From assembly GCA_002918705.1 (NCBI GenBank), contig PQKR01000012.1, positions 30,570-94,569 of the forward strand: 64,000 bases of DNA. The letters are read 5' to 3'. The position numbers were made by a program, and so were the translations under genes. Source of the DNA: Escherichia sp. ESNIH1. GTDB lineage: Bacteria; Pseudomonadota; Gammaproteobacteria; Enterobacterales; Enterobacteriaceae. Every line of letters starts with the position of its first letter. Position 1 is the first letter of the stretch. Positions 29,741 to 37,819 of this stretch are shown here, piece by piece. The notes beneath the pieces are model-generated. The model was given only the letters and a program-made list of their open reading frames with translations, was not told the origin of the DNA and made no database searches.

Positions 29741-30889
29741 ATGAGCTTTATGTTGGCACTGCCTAAAATCAGCCTGCATGGCGCAGGTGCAATTGGCGAT
29801 ATGGTTAATCTGGTAGCAAACAAGCAGTGGGGAAAAGCGCTGGTTGTCACCGACAGCCAGCTGGTTAAGCTGGGCCTACTCGATAGCCTGTTTACCGCCC
29901 TGAATGTGCACCGGATGCCATATCATCTGTTTGATAGCGTCTTCCCCAACCCCACCGAGGCGCTGGTGCAGGAGGGCTACGCGGCCTATCAATCGGCGCA
30001 GTGCGATTACATCATCGCCTTCGGCGGCGGCAGTCCGATCGATACCGCGAAGGCCATAAAAATCCTCACGGCCAACCCAGGCCCCTCAACTGCCTACTCC
30101 GGCGTCGGTAAAGTGGTTAACGCCGGCGTGCCGCTGGTCGCCATCAATACCACTGCCGGTACGGCGGCGGAGATGACCAGCAACGCAGTGATCATCGACT
30201 CGGCACGTCAGGTGAAAGAGGTGATTATCGACTCAAACATTATTCCAGATATCGCCGTAGACGATGCCAGCGTAATGCTGGCGATCCCGGCCTCGGTCAC
30301 CGCTGCCACCGGCATGGATGCTCTGACCCATGCGATAGAGGCGTTTGTCTCCGTCGGCGCGCATCCGCTAACGGACGCCAATGCGCTGGAGGCGATTCGC
30401 CTGATCAACCTCTGGCTGCCGAAGGCGGTCGACGATGGACAAAACATCGAAGCTCGGGAGCAGATGGCCTTCGGCCAGTATCTGGCGGGGGTGGCCTTTA
30501 ACAGCGCCGGGCTGGGCCTGGTACACGCTCTGGCGCATCAGCCGGGAGCGACGCATAACCTGCCTCACGGCGTCTGCAACGCTATCCTGCTGCCGATTAT
30601 CGAGAATTTTAATCGTCCGAATGCGGTGGCGCGCTTTGCCCGTATCGCCCAGGCGATGGGGGTCGATACTCGCGGCATGAGCAACGAGGCCGCCAGCATG
30701 GAAGCCATTAACGCTATTCGCGCCCTCAGCACCCGCGTAGGTATTCCCTCCGGTTTTAGCCAGCTTGGTGTAACGAAAGAGGATATCGAAGGCTGGCTGG
30801 ATAAGGCGCTGGCCGATCCGTGCGCGCCCTGTAACCCGCGCACGGCCAGCCGCGACGAGGTGCGTGAGCTCTATCTGGAGGCATTATGA
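29741..30889 (+). CDS. Iron-type alcohol dehydrogenase, probable lactaldehyde reductase
   Basis: A 382-residue group III (iron-containing) dehydrogenase. The NAD-binding [12 protein letters not shown] is near residues 96-107, the [10 protein letters not shown] loop near 139-148, and the metal-ligand segments [12 protein letters not shown] near 189-200 and [14 protein letters not shown] near 256-269. It resembles E. coli FucO, which reduces L-lactaldehyde to 1,2-propanediol. Because RhaD releases L-lactaldehyde, the position between the rhamnose importer and rhaM supports the same reaction here, though the substrate is inferred. Its end overlaps the rhaM start (ATGA). E. coli keeps fucO in the fucose locus instead. 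Confidence 0.85.
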   Translation: MSFMLALPKISLHGAGAIGDMVNLVANKQWGKALVVTDSQLVKLGLLDSLFTALNVHRMPYHLFDSVFPNPTEALVQEGYAAYQSAQCDYIIAFGGGSPIDTAKAIKILTANPGPSTAYSGVGKVVNAGVPLVAINTTAGTAAEMTSNAVIIDSARQVKEVIIDSNIIPDIAVDDASVMLAIPASVTAATGMDALTHAIEAFVSVGAHPLTDANALEAIRLINLWLPKAVDDGQNIEAREQMAFGQYLAGVAFNSAGLGLVHALAHQPGATHNLPHGVCNAILLPIIENFNRPNAVARFARIAQAMGVDTRGMSNEAASMEAINAIRALSTRVGIPSGFSQLGVTKEDIEGWLDKALADPCAPCNPRTASRDEVRELYLEAL

Positions 30890-31200
30890 TCCGTAAAGCG
30901 TTTGTCATGCAGGTCAACGCTAATGCGCACGAGGAGTACGAGCGTCGCCACAATCCTATCTGGCCCGAGCTGGAGGCGGTGCTGAAGGATCACGGTGCGC
31001 ATCATTACGCTATCTATCTCGATAAGGCGCGTAACCTGCTGTTTGCCACCGTGGAGATTGAGTCTGAGGAGCGCTGGAACGCGGTCGCCAATACTGACGT
31101 CTGCCAGCGCTGGTGGCAGCATATGCGCGACGTGATGCCCGCCAACGCAGATAACAGCCCGGTCAGCGCCGAGCTACAAGAGGTGTTCTACCTGGAGTGA
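30886..31200 (+). CDS. rhaM: L-rhamnose mutarotase RhaM
   Basis: The 104-residue dimeric ferredoxin-like fold enzyme interconverts alpha and beta anomers of L-rhamnose, supplying the anomer used by RhaA. Signature elements are [14 protein letters not shown] near residues 18-31 (catalytic His), YAIYLD near 43-48, and [10 protein letters not shown] near 76-85. The length equals E. coli RhaM. A 4-bp overlap with the dehydrogenase gene couples the two. In E. coli rhaM follows rhaD directly; here five genes stand between. Confidence 0.96.
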   Translation: MIRKAFVMQVNANAHEEYERRHNPIWPELEAVLKDHGAHHYAIYLDKARNLLFATVEIESEERWNAVANTDVCQRWWQHMRDVMPANADNSPVSAELQEVFYLE

Positions 31201-31208
31201 TAGATTGT

Positions 31209-31232
31209 ACGCTGCCGCCGGGACGGCAGCGT
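31209..31232 (+). terminator. Hairpin between rhaM and the permease gene
   Basis: A 9-bp perfect stem (ACGCTGCCG/CGGCAGCGT) with a 6-base loop lies in the 39-bp gap between convergent genes. The T-run is short, so termination strength is uncertain. Confidence 0.6.
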
Positions 31233-31239
31233 TATCACC

Positions 31240-32505
31240 TTAATTTACTTTCACCGTGTTGCCCGGCGTAACGCCCTGCTGCCTGCCGCTGAGCGTAAAC
31301 GCCGATACCACCGTAATCGCCAGCACAAAGCAGCCCAGCATCAGGTAGGTATCCTGGAAGCCGATCCGGTCATACATATTCCCGGCAAAGGCAGAGAGGA
31401 ATATCGCCGCCGACTGCTTAGCAAACTGGAAGCCAATCAGGTAGATGGTGGCAGACAGACGGGTATCAAATACGCCGGTAATGTACTTAAAGGCCCCCAC
31501 CAGCAGGAACGGCACCTCCAGCGCATGCAGCATCTTCAGGGCCACCACCTCTACCACCGTGGTGGCGAACGACGAGCCGATAATGCGCGTCGCCATAATC
31601 AGCCCGGCAATCAGCAGCGTATTTTTTGCGCCGATGCGGTTAATGATCCACGGCGAGCAGAACATGATGATGGCGTTGCAGATCTCTCCGGCCGTGGTGG
31701 CAAAGCCGAAGGCGCGGGTACCTGCCTGTGGCGTGACGAAGAAGGATTTGAAGAAGGTGGCAAACTGCTGGTCGAACACGTCATAGACGCAGGCAACGCC
31801 CACCACGTAGAGAATAAACAGCCACATTTTGCGCTGGCGGAAGAGGTTAAATACCGTTTTCGCCGTGATTTGCGGCTGGTTGGCCCCGAGCGCGTTCATC
31901 ACCTCTGCCGTCTGGTTGGGTTTTGGTTTGGCGATAATCAGCAGCAGCATCAGCAGCAGCGCCGCCGCCGAGCCCATCCAGAACACATATGACGGGTCGA
32001 TACCGAACAGGATCCCGCCCGTAGAGGCGCAGAGTCCCCAGCCCAGGCAGCCAAACATACGTGCCTTGCCATATTCGAAATAGCTGTTGCGGCTTACGCG
32101 CTCAACATAAGCTTCGATGGCCCCCGAGCCCGCTGAGAAAACAAAGCCGATATACAGACCGCCGCTTAATGCCCCCAGCCAAATGCTGGTTTTCAACAGC
32201 GGGGCGAAAACGTAGAGGAAAAACGGTGCGAATAAAAACAGCAGCACCGAGATGATCCACAGCATGTGTTTTTTTAGCCCCAGCTTGTCCGAAATCACGC
32301 CCAGCACGGGCTGAAAGGCGATGGCGGAGAGCGAGATGCAGGAGAAGACGATCCCGGTATGGGTTTTATTCAGGCCGATGACATCCGACAGCCAGATCGG
32401 CAGGAACGGAAAGCAGGTGGCCATAATGAAGAAGTAGAAAAAGAAAAACAGTCCGAAGATCCAGAAGTTAGGGTTGTCTTTGTGGGTACAGGCCGTTGTG
32501 CTCAT
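31240..32505 (-). CDS. LacY-family oligosaccharide:H+ symporter
   Basis: A 421-residue, 12-helix permease of the LacY/RafB/CscB family. The residues essential in E. coli LacY are conserved in context: Glu126 (AIEAYVE), Arg144 (KARMFGC), Glu269 (TTAGEICN), Arg302 (MATRIIGSS), and His322 and Glu325 (MLHALEVPF). This suggests full proton-coupled transport. It lies 44 bp downstream of the alpha-galactosidase gene, in the same unit. The likely substrate is therefore an alpha-galactoside such as melibiose or raffinose, although lactose cannot be excluded. A reading from 32922 overlaps the neighbour and is not used; the ATG at 32505 follows GAGG. No beta-galactosidase is present nearby. Confidence 0.87.
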   Translation of the reverse strand: MSTTACTHKDNPNFWIFGLFFFFYFFIMATCFPFLPIWLSDVIGLNKTHTGIVFSCISLSAIAFQPVLGVISDKLGLKKHMLWIISVLLFLFAPFFLYVFAPLLKTSIWLGALSGGLYIGFVFSAGSGAIEAYVERVSRNSYFEYGKARMFGCLGWGLCASTGGILFGIDPSYVFWMGSAAALLLMLLLIIAKPKPNQTAEVMNALGANQPQITAKTVFNLFRQRKMWLFILYVVGVACVYDVFDQQFATFFKSFFVTPQAGTRAFGFATTAGEICNAIIMFCSPWIINRIGAKNTLLIAGLIMATRIIGSSFATTVVEVVALKMLHALEVPFLLVGAFKYITGVFDTRLSATIYLIGFQFAKQSAAIFLSAFAGNMYDRIGFQDTYLMLGCFVLAITVVSAFTLSGRQQGVTPGNTVKVN

Positions 32506-32549
32506 TATTATTATCCTCAGCTGTGGGCCGGGAAGCCGGCCCATCACGA

Positions 32550-34673
32550 TTACACCCGTTCTACACCAATCAGGATGGCGCTTTCCGGATCCAGAATCGG
32601 CAGTGCAATTCCCGCCTGCATTAACCACTCGCCGCTTACCGTCTGCGGGGCTTCCATCCACGCAGGCAGCTTGCGCATGGTGTGTCCACCCTCGCCGGTT
32701 AAGCGAATATTGGGATGATCGAGCAGCGTGATACGGTACTGCGCGCCCGCCTCCAGTCCCGGCATGCGCAGTGGCATCATCAGGGTATAATCCGGCATCG
32801 CCAGCTGGCTGACGATAAATAAGCCCTGGCCTCGATCCTGGCTCACGATCCCCTGCGCAAGGGTGGTGGCATCCGGCATATCCACACGCCATTGGGTACC
32901 GGTGTGGATCACCTCGCGCCACTGTTTATGCAGCGCGGCGTAATGCCGGTAGCCTTCACGCTCCTGCTCGTCGACGCTGAGCGGATCCAGCTCCAGCCCC
33001 ATATGGCCGAACAGCGCGGTAAGACCACGGAACGCAATGCTGTGCTGACGGAAGGTGGCGTGACATTTATGATGACCGATATGCGCGCCCATCACCTCCG
33101 GCGGGAAGAAGTAGCTCATCCCGCGCTGAATAGTATTGCGCTCCAGCGCGTCGTTGTTGTCAGATGCCCAGAAGCGATGGCTGCGGGTCAGCACCTCATA
33201 GTCAATGCGTCCTCCGCCCGAGGAGCAGGATTCAAACTCAATATGCGGGAAACGTTCGCCAAGGAGATCGAGCAGTCGGTAGAACTGACGCGTCTGCGCA
33301 TCGGCGGCGGCCTTGCCGTTGTGTCCAGGCTGCACCAGCTCCCGGTTCATGTCCCACTTCACGTAGTCCACCGGATGCTCGCCCAACAGCCAGCTCATGC
33401 GTTCAAGCAGATACTCGAACGCTTCTGCAATATTCAGGTTAAGGACGTACTGATGGCGGCCCGTTGGCTGTGCGTATCCCGGCATCGCCAGCACCCAGTC
33501 CGGGTGCGCCCGGTAGAGATCGGAGTCCGGGTTGATCATCTCCGGCTCCACCCAGATACCGAACTCCATGCCAAGGTTTTTAACGTGGTTAATTACCGGC
33601 ATCAGGCCGTTGGGGTACTTTTCCTCGTCAAGATACCAGTCTCCTAACGCAGCGTGGTCGTCGTTGCGCCCTTTAAACCAGCCGTCGTCGATAATAAATC
33701 GCTCCACGCCCAGGGCTGCCGCTTCGTCCGCCATCTGCATAATGTAGTGCGGATCGTGGTTGAAATAGATCCCTTCCCAGGTATTGAGGTGAACCGGACG
33801 CGGCTTATTTTCCGGGAAGCGGATAACGTTGTCCCGCAGGTAGCGGTGGAACTGCTGGCTCATGCCGTTCAGCCCGTTTGCGGAATAGCTGGCATACAGA
33901 CGCGGTGTCCACAGGGTTTCCCCCTGGGCGATGGCCATCTCTCCCGGCAGGTAGAGCGCTTCGGCCTGCAGATAGCGGCGGCCATCGGTTTTGGCTTCGG
34001 CCCGCAGACGATGGTTGCCGCTCCAGCCAAGATGTACGCCCCATACGTCGCCGTGCATCTCGCTGAATGCCTGAGTGCCGCTAATCAGCGCCGGGAAGTG
34101 TTCATGGGAGGTGCGACCGCGGCGGTTTTCGATCACGAAGCTGTCGTGCTCGAGCTTCACACGATGCGGCTGGAATTCGCGGATCCAGCGCCCGTGAAAG
34201 GCCATTACCTCTCCGGCGCGCTCGGCAATCGGCAGCGTGACGGCAAGACGGTCGACCTGCCACGGCTGCGCGCGAAGGTTGGTTAAACCGTGATGCACCA
34301 CCAGCACGCCGCTATCGTCGAGAGCAAGTTCGCTAGTCAGACGCAGACCGGCATGCGTATCTTCAGCGGTCACCGTCAAGGTTTGCCCCTGCTGTGTAAC
34401 ACCAACGGTTTTGAAGAGCGGTGAGCTATCCATGCCCTCACGATGGCCTTCAATCCCCGGCGTCCCAAACAGACCGTGGCCCAGCTCGGCCATCAGGGTT
34501 ACCGGTGAGTCCACATCCAGCCTGCCGTTGGCGACCGGACGCGACAAACTCTCTGCATCCTGCAGTGAAAAGTGGTTAAGATGCGGGCCCCAGTAAAGAA
34601 TTTCGGCAAATGGGTGGGTTTTTAGCACCACGTCTACCGTTTTGCTTTCCAATCGTAAAATCGAATCTTGCAT
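32550..34673 (-). CDS. GH36 alpha-galactosidase (RafA-like)
   Basis: A 707-residue cytoplasmic glycoside hydrolase family 36 enzyme that cleaves terminal alpha-1,6-galactose from melibiose or raffinose. The N-terminal beta-sandwich covers about 1-290 and the catalytic barrel about 295-610. The nucleophile is Asp441 in YVKWDMNRE and the acid/base is Asp505 in ASDNNDALER. FIIDDGW (327-332) and WVEPEMINPDSDLY (374-387) are substrate-pocket motifs, and ESCSSGGGR (481-489) is typical. No signal peptide is present. Length and type match plasmid-borne RafA of E. coli. The ATG at 34673 follows GACAGGAGATGTCTG; upstream Met codons fall inside the operator region. Confidence 0.92.
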   Translation of the reverse strand: MQDSILRLESKTVDVVLKTHPFAEILYWGPHLNHFSLQDAESLSRPVANGRLDVDSPVTLMAELGHGLFGTPGIEGHREGMDSSPLFKTVGVTQQGQTLTVTAEDTHAGLRLTSELALDDSGVLVVHHGLTNLRAQPWQVDRLAVTLPIAERAGEVMAFHGRWIREFQPHRVKLEHDSFVIENRRGRTSHEHFPALISGTQAFSEMHGDVWGVHLGWSGNHRLRAEAKTDGRRYLQAEALYLPGEMAIAQGETLWTPRLYASYSANGLNGMSQQFHRYLRDNVIRFPENKPRPVHLNTWEGIYFNHDPHYIMQMADEAAALGVERFIIDDGWFKGRNDDHAALGDWYLDEEKYPNGLMPVINHVKNLGMEFGIWVEPEMINPDSDLYRAHPDWVLAMPGYAQPTGRHQYVLNLNIAEAFEYLLERMSWLLGEHPVDYVKWDMNRELVQPGHNGKAAADAQTRQFYRLLDLLGERFPHIEFESCSSGGGRIDYEVLTRSHRFWASDNNDALERNTIQRGMSYFFPPEVMGAHIGHHKCHATFRQHSIAFRGLTALFGHMGLELDPLSVDEQEREGYRHYAALHKQWREVIHTGTQWRVDMPDATTLAQGIVSQDRGQGLFIVSQLAMPDYTLMMPLRMPGLEAGAQYRITLLDHPNIRLTGEGGHTMRKLPAWMEAPQTVSGEWLMQAGIALPILDPESAILIGVERV

Positions 34674-34709
34674 CAGACATCTCCTGTCGTCGGGATGTCT
34701 TGAGTGTTG

Positions 34710-34748
34710 ATCCGAAACGTTTCGGATACAAACCAAAACGTTTCGGTT
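34710..34748. promoter_or_regulatory. Two 18-bp LacI-type operators
   Basis: A perfect 18-bp palindrome (ATCCGAAAC/GTTTCGGAT, 34710-34727) and a second one with a single mismatch (AACCAAAAC/GTTTCGGTT, 34731-34748) are separated by 3 bp. Both have the central CG expected for LacI-family repressors. They lie between the repressor gene and the alpha-galactosidase start. Two near-identical 18-bp operators are known for the plasmid raf operon and its RafR repressor. Confidence 0.85.
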
Positions 34749-34777
34749 TTGTGATCCGGTTTAGAATTTCGGGAGAT

Positions 34778-35773
34778 TTATGCCGTTTGTCCAGCAGAAA
34801 AGCCTGGCTGCCACAGCACCTGAAGCCTGGCGATATCCTCGCCGTTAATTAACCGCAGCACCATCTCGGCGATCTGTTTGCCCACCCCCTGACGGGTAGC
34901 CTGGATCACCGCCGCCACGTCGACATCCACGATGCTGTCCTGCGGCAGACCGTCGTACACCACCAGCGAAACGGCGTTATCACCGGTTAATCGGCCAAGC
35001 TGGGACAGCGCCATCGCCACCCCATCGCCGTGGGTGTTGCAGTCGGTCAGGATGGCCGTAGGCGGTGAGGCCAGCGAGAGCAGCTCCTGAGTGGTGGTAT
35101 AGCCTGCGCGCCGTGAAGGCGGCATGGTGCGCAGCCATTCGCTGGACAGCCTCGCCTCGGCCAAAGCATCAAGGTAGCCCTGGCGGCGCTGAGTGATAAA
35201 AGCCTGGGAATTACTTTCGCCCAGCAGGGCAATACGCTGATGGCCCTTATCAATCAGCCAGCGTGTGGCGTGATACATCCCGGCGTAGTTGTCGAAGTCA
35301 AACCATGCATACGGCTGCGGCAACTGGCTGCGGCCCAGCGCCAGGAAAGGGAAACCGATGGCCTGAAGCTGTTCAAGACGCGGATCGCGATCGAGCGTAT
35401 GGGCAACGATCAGCGCATCCACGCGGCGGCTTTGCACCATGCGCATATAGCTGTGCTTATCGGCCAGATCGTCGTCGGCAATGAGCAGCAAATCAATCTC
35501 ATGTCGCGCAAGCTCGTGGCTAATCTCGCCCACCATCTCCATAAATACGCTGTTATTGAGCGGAACGGGATGCACCGGGAAAACCAGCCCAACGGCGTCG
35601 ATTTTGCCCATCTTCAGACGGCGGGCAAAGGTATTTGGACGATAGCCACGGCGCTGTGCTTCCGCTTCAACCCGGGCGCGCGTCTCATTGGAGACATCAT
35701 CATACCCGTTGAGCGCACGGCTAACGGTGGTAACGGACAGCCCCAGTTCTTTGGCAATGGCTTTAAGCGACAT
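34778..35773 (-). CDS. LacI-family repressor (RafR-like)
   Basis: A 331-residue LacI/GalR-family regulator. The N-terminal helix-turn-helix LKAIAKELGLSVTTVSRALNG is at residues 3-23 and the hinge helix near 45-55. A periplasmic-binding-like sensor domain covers about 60-325. It is transcribed in the same direction as, and upstream of, the alpha-galactosidase and permease genes, 104 bp away, with tandem operators between. It most likely represses that cassette and is released by an alpha-galactoside. It may be its own operon, since a promoter could lie on the 35774-35793 side, a very short gap after the XRE-cupin gene. Confidence 0.85.
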   Translation of the reverse strand: MSLKAIAKELGLSVTTVSRALNGYDDVSNETRARVEAEAQRRGYRPNTFARRLKMGKIDAVGLVFPVHPVPLNNSVFMEMVGEISHELARHEIDLLLIADDDLADKHSYMRMVQSRRVDALIVAHTLDRDPRLEQLQAIGFPFLALGRSQLPQPYAWFDFDNYAGMYHATRWLIDKGHQRIALLGESNSQAFITQRRQGYLDALAEARLSSEWLRTMPPSRRAGYTTTQELLSLASPPTAILTDCNTHGDGVAMALSQLGRLTGDNAVSLVVYDGLPQDSIVDVDVAAVIQATRQGVGKQIAEMVLRLINGEDIARLQVLWQPGFSAGQTA

Positions 35774-35793
35774 GTTTTTCCGTGTCTTACTGT

Positions 35794-36342
35794 TTAATTT
35801 TGTTCCGCAACCAGAAGCGCATGCGTATCCGGCTCAAGCGCTTTAAAGATATGCGGCCGATCGGCGGGATAGCAGATGTAATCCCCCTCCCCCAGCTCTT
35901 CCGGCGCATCGGTCAGCCCCACGAGCGCCCGACCCTGGGTCACAATGATGTGCTCCACCGATCCCGGCGGATGAGGCTGGGAGATGCGGTCTGCACCCGG
36001 CTGGGTCAGCAGTAGATAGATATCACGCCGCGCCCCTGGTGGACAGGCGGCCAGTAAAATTGCTTCATAATTCGCCTGGCCAGCAATGACCTTTGTTCCC
36101 TCTCCCCGGCGGATCACCTGCGTAGCGGGCTGCTGCGGCTCCAGCAGACGGGCGAAAGGAATATCCAGCGCAACGCACAGCGACCAGAGCGTCTCCAGGC
36201 TCGGGTTGCCGTTGCCAGACTCTAGCTGAGAGAGCGTGGATTTAGCGATCCCGGCCCGGCGGGCAATTTCCGCCAGTGAAAGTCCGGTTCGCAGGCGTTC
36301 TCGCACTAAACTTTTAGCGATCACGCTAATTGGCTGCGTCAT
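35794..36342 (-). CDS. XRE-family regulator with C-terminal cupin
   Basis: A 182-residue protein with an N-terminal helix-turn-helix (SLAEIARRAGIAKSTLSQLE, residues 22-41) and a C-terminal cupin sensor (about 105-180, with EHIIVTQGRALVG and YICYPADRPH). Such XRE-cupin proteins commonly regulate a divergent transporter or catabolic gene in response to a small molecule. Here it is divergent from azlC across 115 bp that contain a GAACGA-A-TCGTTC inverted repeat, so control of the exporter pair and itself is likely. The ligand is unknown. The repressor gene of the alpha-galactoside cassette starts 20 bp after its stop, which could allow read-through. Confidence 0.85.
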   Translation of the reverse strand: MTQPISVIAKSLVRERLRTGLSLAEIARRAGIAKSTLSQLESGNGNPSLETLWSLCVALDIPFARLLEPQQPATQVIRRGEGTKVIAGQANYEAILLAACPPGARRDIYLLLTQPGADRISQPHPPGSVEHIIVTQGRALVGLTDAPEELGEGDYICYPADRPHIFKALEPDTHALLVAEQN

Positions 36343-36366
36343 ATAACGGCCCTTGCTCTATAAATC

Positions 36367-36414
36367 GAACGAATCGTTCATCTTGTAAAACGATCTTGAT
36401 GCGTTCATTATAAT
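36367..36414 (+). promoter_or_regulatory. Putative operator and promoter of azlCD
   Basis: A perfect 13-bp inverted repeat GAACGA-A-TCGTTC lies at 36367-36379. A half-site-like TTCGTTCGAT at 36421-36430 lies further toward azlC. A perfect TATAAT at 36409-36414 points toward azlC. A repressor bound at these sites would cover the promoter. The -35 element is not clear. Confidence 0.55.
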
Positions 36415-36457
36415 GGATATTCGTTCGATATGGCTAAACCAATACGGCTAAAACAGT

Positions 36458-37117
36458 ATGAAACATCATCTCTCTTGCCTGAAAGGCGACACGATAAAGG
36501 CGATCGTTCTGGTCTGCCTGGCAGTGGGTATTGTCGGGATGTCCTATGGCTCGCTGGCAATGGCGTATGGCTTCCCGATCTGGGTTCCCTTTGTGCTCTC
36601 TATCACCGTGCTGGCGGGCGCCTCGGAGTTTATGTTTATCGGTATTGTTGCCAGCGGCGGTAATCCGCTGGCGGCGGCGGCCGCTGGGCTATTGGTTAAC
36701 GCCCGTCATGTGCCGTTTGGCGTGACGGTGCGCGAGCTGGTCGGCAAGCGCGGCGCCAGCCTGCTCGGCTGCCACATTATGAATGACGAAAGCGTGGTGT
36801 TTGGCCTGTCGCAAAAGACGCCTGAACAGCGTAAAGCGGCCTACTGGCTGTGCGGCCTGGGGGTAGCGATTATCTGGCCGCTCGGCGCGCTGCTTGGTGC
36901 CATCGTAGGTAAACTGCTGCCCGATCCGGAGACCATCGGTCTGGATGCGGTCTTTCCGGCTATTTTGCTGGCGTTAGTGGTACCGGCTTTTAAAAATCGC
37001 ACCACGCTTATCCGCGCCTGCAGCGGCGCGGTGCTGTCACTGGCCGCCGTTCCTTTTGCACCGGTGGGTTTACCGGTCCTGCTCTCTCTGCTCGGCCTGG
37101 CCGCAAGGAAAAAATAG
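36458..37117 (+). CDS. AzlC-family branched-chain amino acid exporter large subunit
   Basis: A 219-residue inner-membrane protein of the AzlC/YgaZ family with about five or six hydrophobic segments. The conserved LAGASEFMFIG near residues 48-58 and the LLVNARHVPFGV segment near 79-90 are family landmarks. With AzlD-type partners these proteins export valine and other branched-chain amino acids (YgaZH in E. coli). The actual substrate here is not known. No good Shine-Dalgarno sequence precedes the ATG, so translation may be weak or the start may differ. Its TAG shares a base with the GTG of the next gene. Confidence 0.87.
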   Translation: MKHHLSCLKGDTIKAIVLVCLAVGIVGMSYGSLAMAYGFPIWVPFVLSITVLAGASEFMFIGIVASGGNPLAAAAAGLLVNARHVPFGVTVRELVGKRGASLLGCHIMNDESVVFGLSQKTPEQRKAAYWLCGLGVAIIWPLGALLGAIVGKLLPDPETIGLDAVFPAILLALVVPAFKNRTTLIRACSGAVLSLAAVPFAPVGLPVLLSLLGLAARKK

Positions 37118-37440
37118 TGGAAAACATGACGGTATTTATTCTCGGCATCGTCCTGTTGTCCGCAGGAACTTATTTAATGCGCCTCGGCGGCGCCAAACTC
37201 GGTAGCCGACTGGCTCTTTCTGAGCGTTCGCAGGCACTGCTTTCCGATGCGGCCACCGTGCTGCTGTTTTCCGTAGCGCTGGCCACCACCTTTTACGAAG
37301 GGGATCATTTTGCCGGTATGGCGCGGGTGATCGGCGTCGCCTTTGCCCTATTCCTGGCCTGGCGCAAGATGCCGTTAATTGTGGTGATCGTGGCAGCGGC
37401 GGTAGTGACTGCGCTGCTGCGGTTGGCAGGCGTGGCATAA
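37117..37440 (+). CDS. AzlD-family exporter small subunit
   Basis: A 107-residue hydrophobic protein of the AzlD family with about four membrane segments, including GTYLMRLGGAKLG near residues 17-29, typical for the small partner of AzlC. The start is GTG at 37117, overlapping the azlC stop and preceded by AAGGA at a spacing of 7. An ATG at 37126 is possible. Both products are needed for export in characterised pairs. A bidirectional terminator follows immediately. Confidence 0.87.
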   Translation: MENMTVFILGIVLLSAGTYLMRLGGAKLGSRLALSERSQALLSDAATVLLFSVALATTFYEGDHFAGMARVIGVAFALFLAWRKMPLIVVIVAAAVVTALLRLAGVA

Positions 37441-37464
37441 AAAAAGCGCCCGTAGGCGCTCTTT
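37438..37464. terminator. Bidirectional terminator between azlD and the DUF1471 gene
   Basis: AGCGCC/GGCGCT (37445-37450 and 37455-37460) with a 4-base loop, A-rich on one side and CTTT on the other, sits between the convergent genes. Confidence 0.75.
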
Positions 37465-37478
37465 CGACAATGGAGATG

Positions 37479-37691
37479 TTATTTAGTCAGCTCAGCGGTC
37501 ATGTGTACATAGTTACCTGAGTAAGCCTGGGTAATTTTGTAAGATGAGGCACCAGCCTGCTCGGCCTGAGCGGCGATTTTTGCTTCCGCACCGGAGAGCG
37601 TGGTGTCAGTTGCAGAGACTGACTGGGCAGCAAAAGAACCGAAGGAAGCGGCAAGAGCGATAACAGCAACAAAAGTTTTGATGTTTTTCAT
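37479..37691 (-). CDS. DUF1471 (YhcN/BhsA-like) periplasmic small protein
   Basis: A 70-residue protein with a signal peptide (MKNIKTFVAVIALAASFGSFA, cleavage after FAA). The mature domain of under 50 residues matches the DUF1471 pattern: SGAEAKIAAQAEQAGASSYKI, here residues 33-53, then a terminal MTAELTK strand. BhsA, McbA and YhcN are stress-induced members that affect biofilm and envelope properties. Which paralogue this is cannot be settled. It lies alone in the accessory region upstream of fdhD with its own AT-rich promoter region (37692-37819). Confidence 0.83.
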   Translation of the reverse strand: MKNIKTFVAVIALAASFGSFAAQSVSATDTTLSGAEAKIAAQAEQAGASSYKITQAYSGNYVHMTAELTK

Positions 37692-37819
37692 GATGGTTAC
37701 CCTTTAATTAAGTTGTTTGTATAAGGCGTGTCGCCTTGATGTGATAAATAGTAGACCTATTAATCACCAACTAAAAGTAAAGGGATTTGCTGAGTACATT
37801 CAAAATTTTTGAATAAAAT

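Noticed and set aside
32506..32922. N-terminal extension of the LacY-type permease by 139 residues
   Set aside because: It would overlap the alpha-galactosidase 3' end and has no membrane-protein character; the ATG at 32505 aligns with LacY starts.
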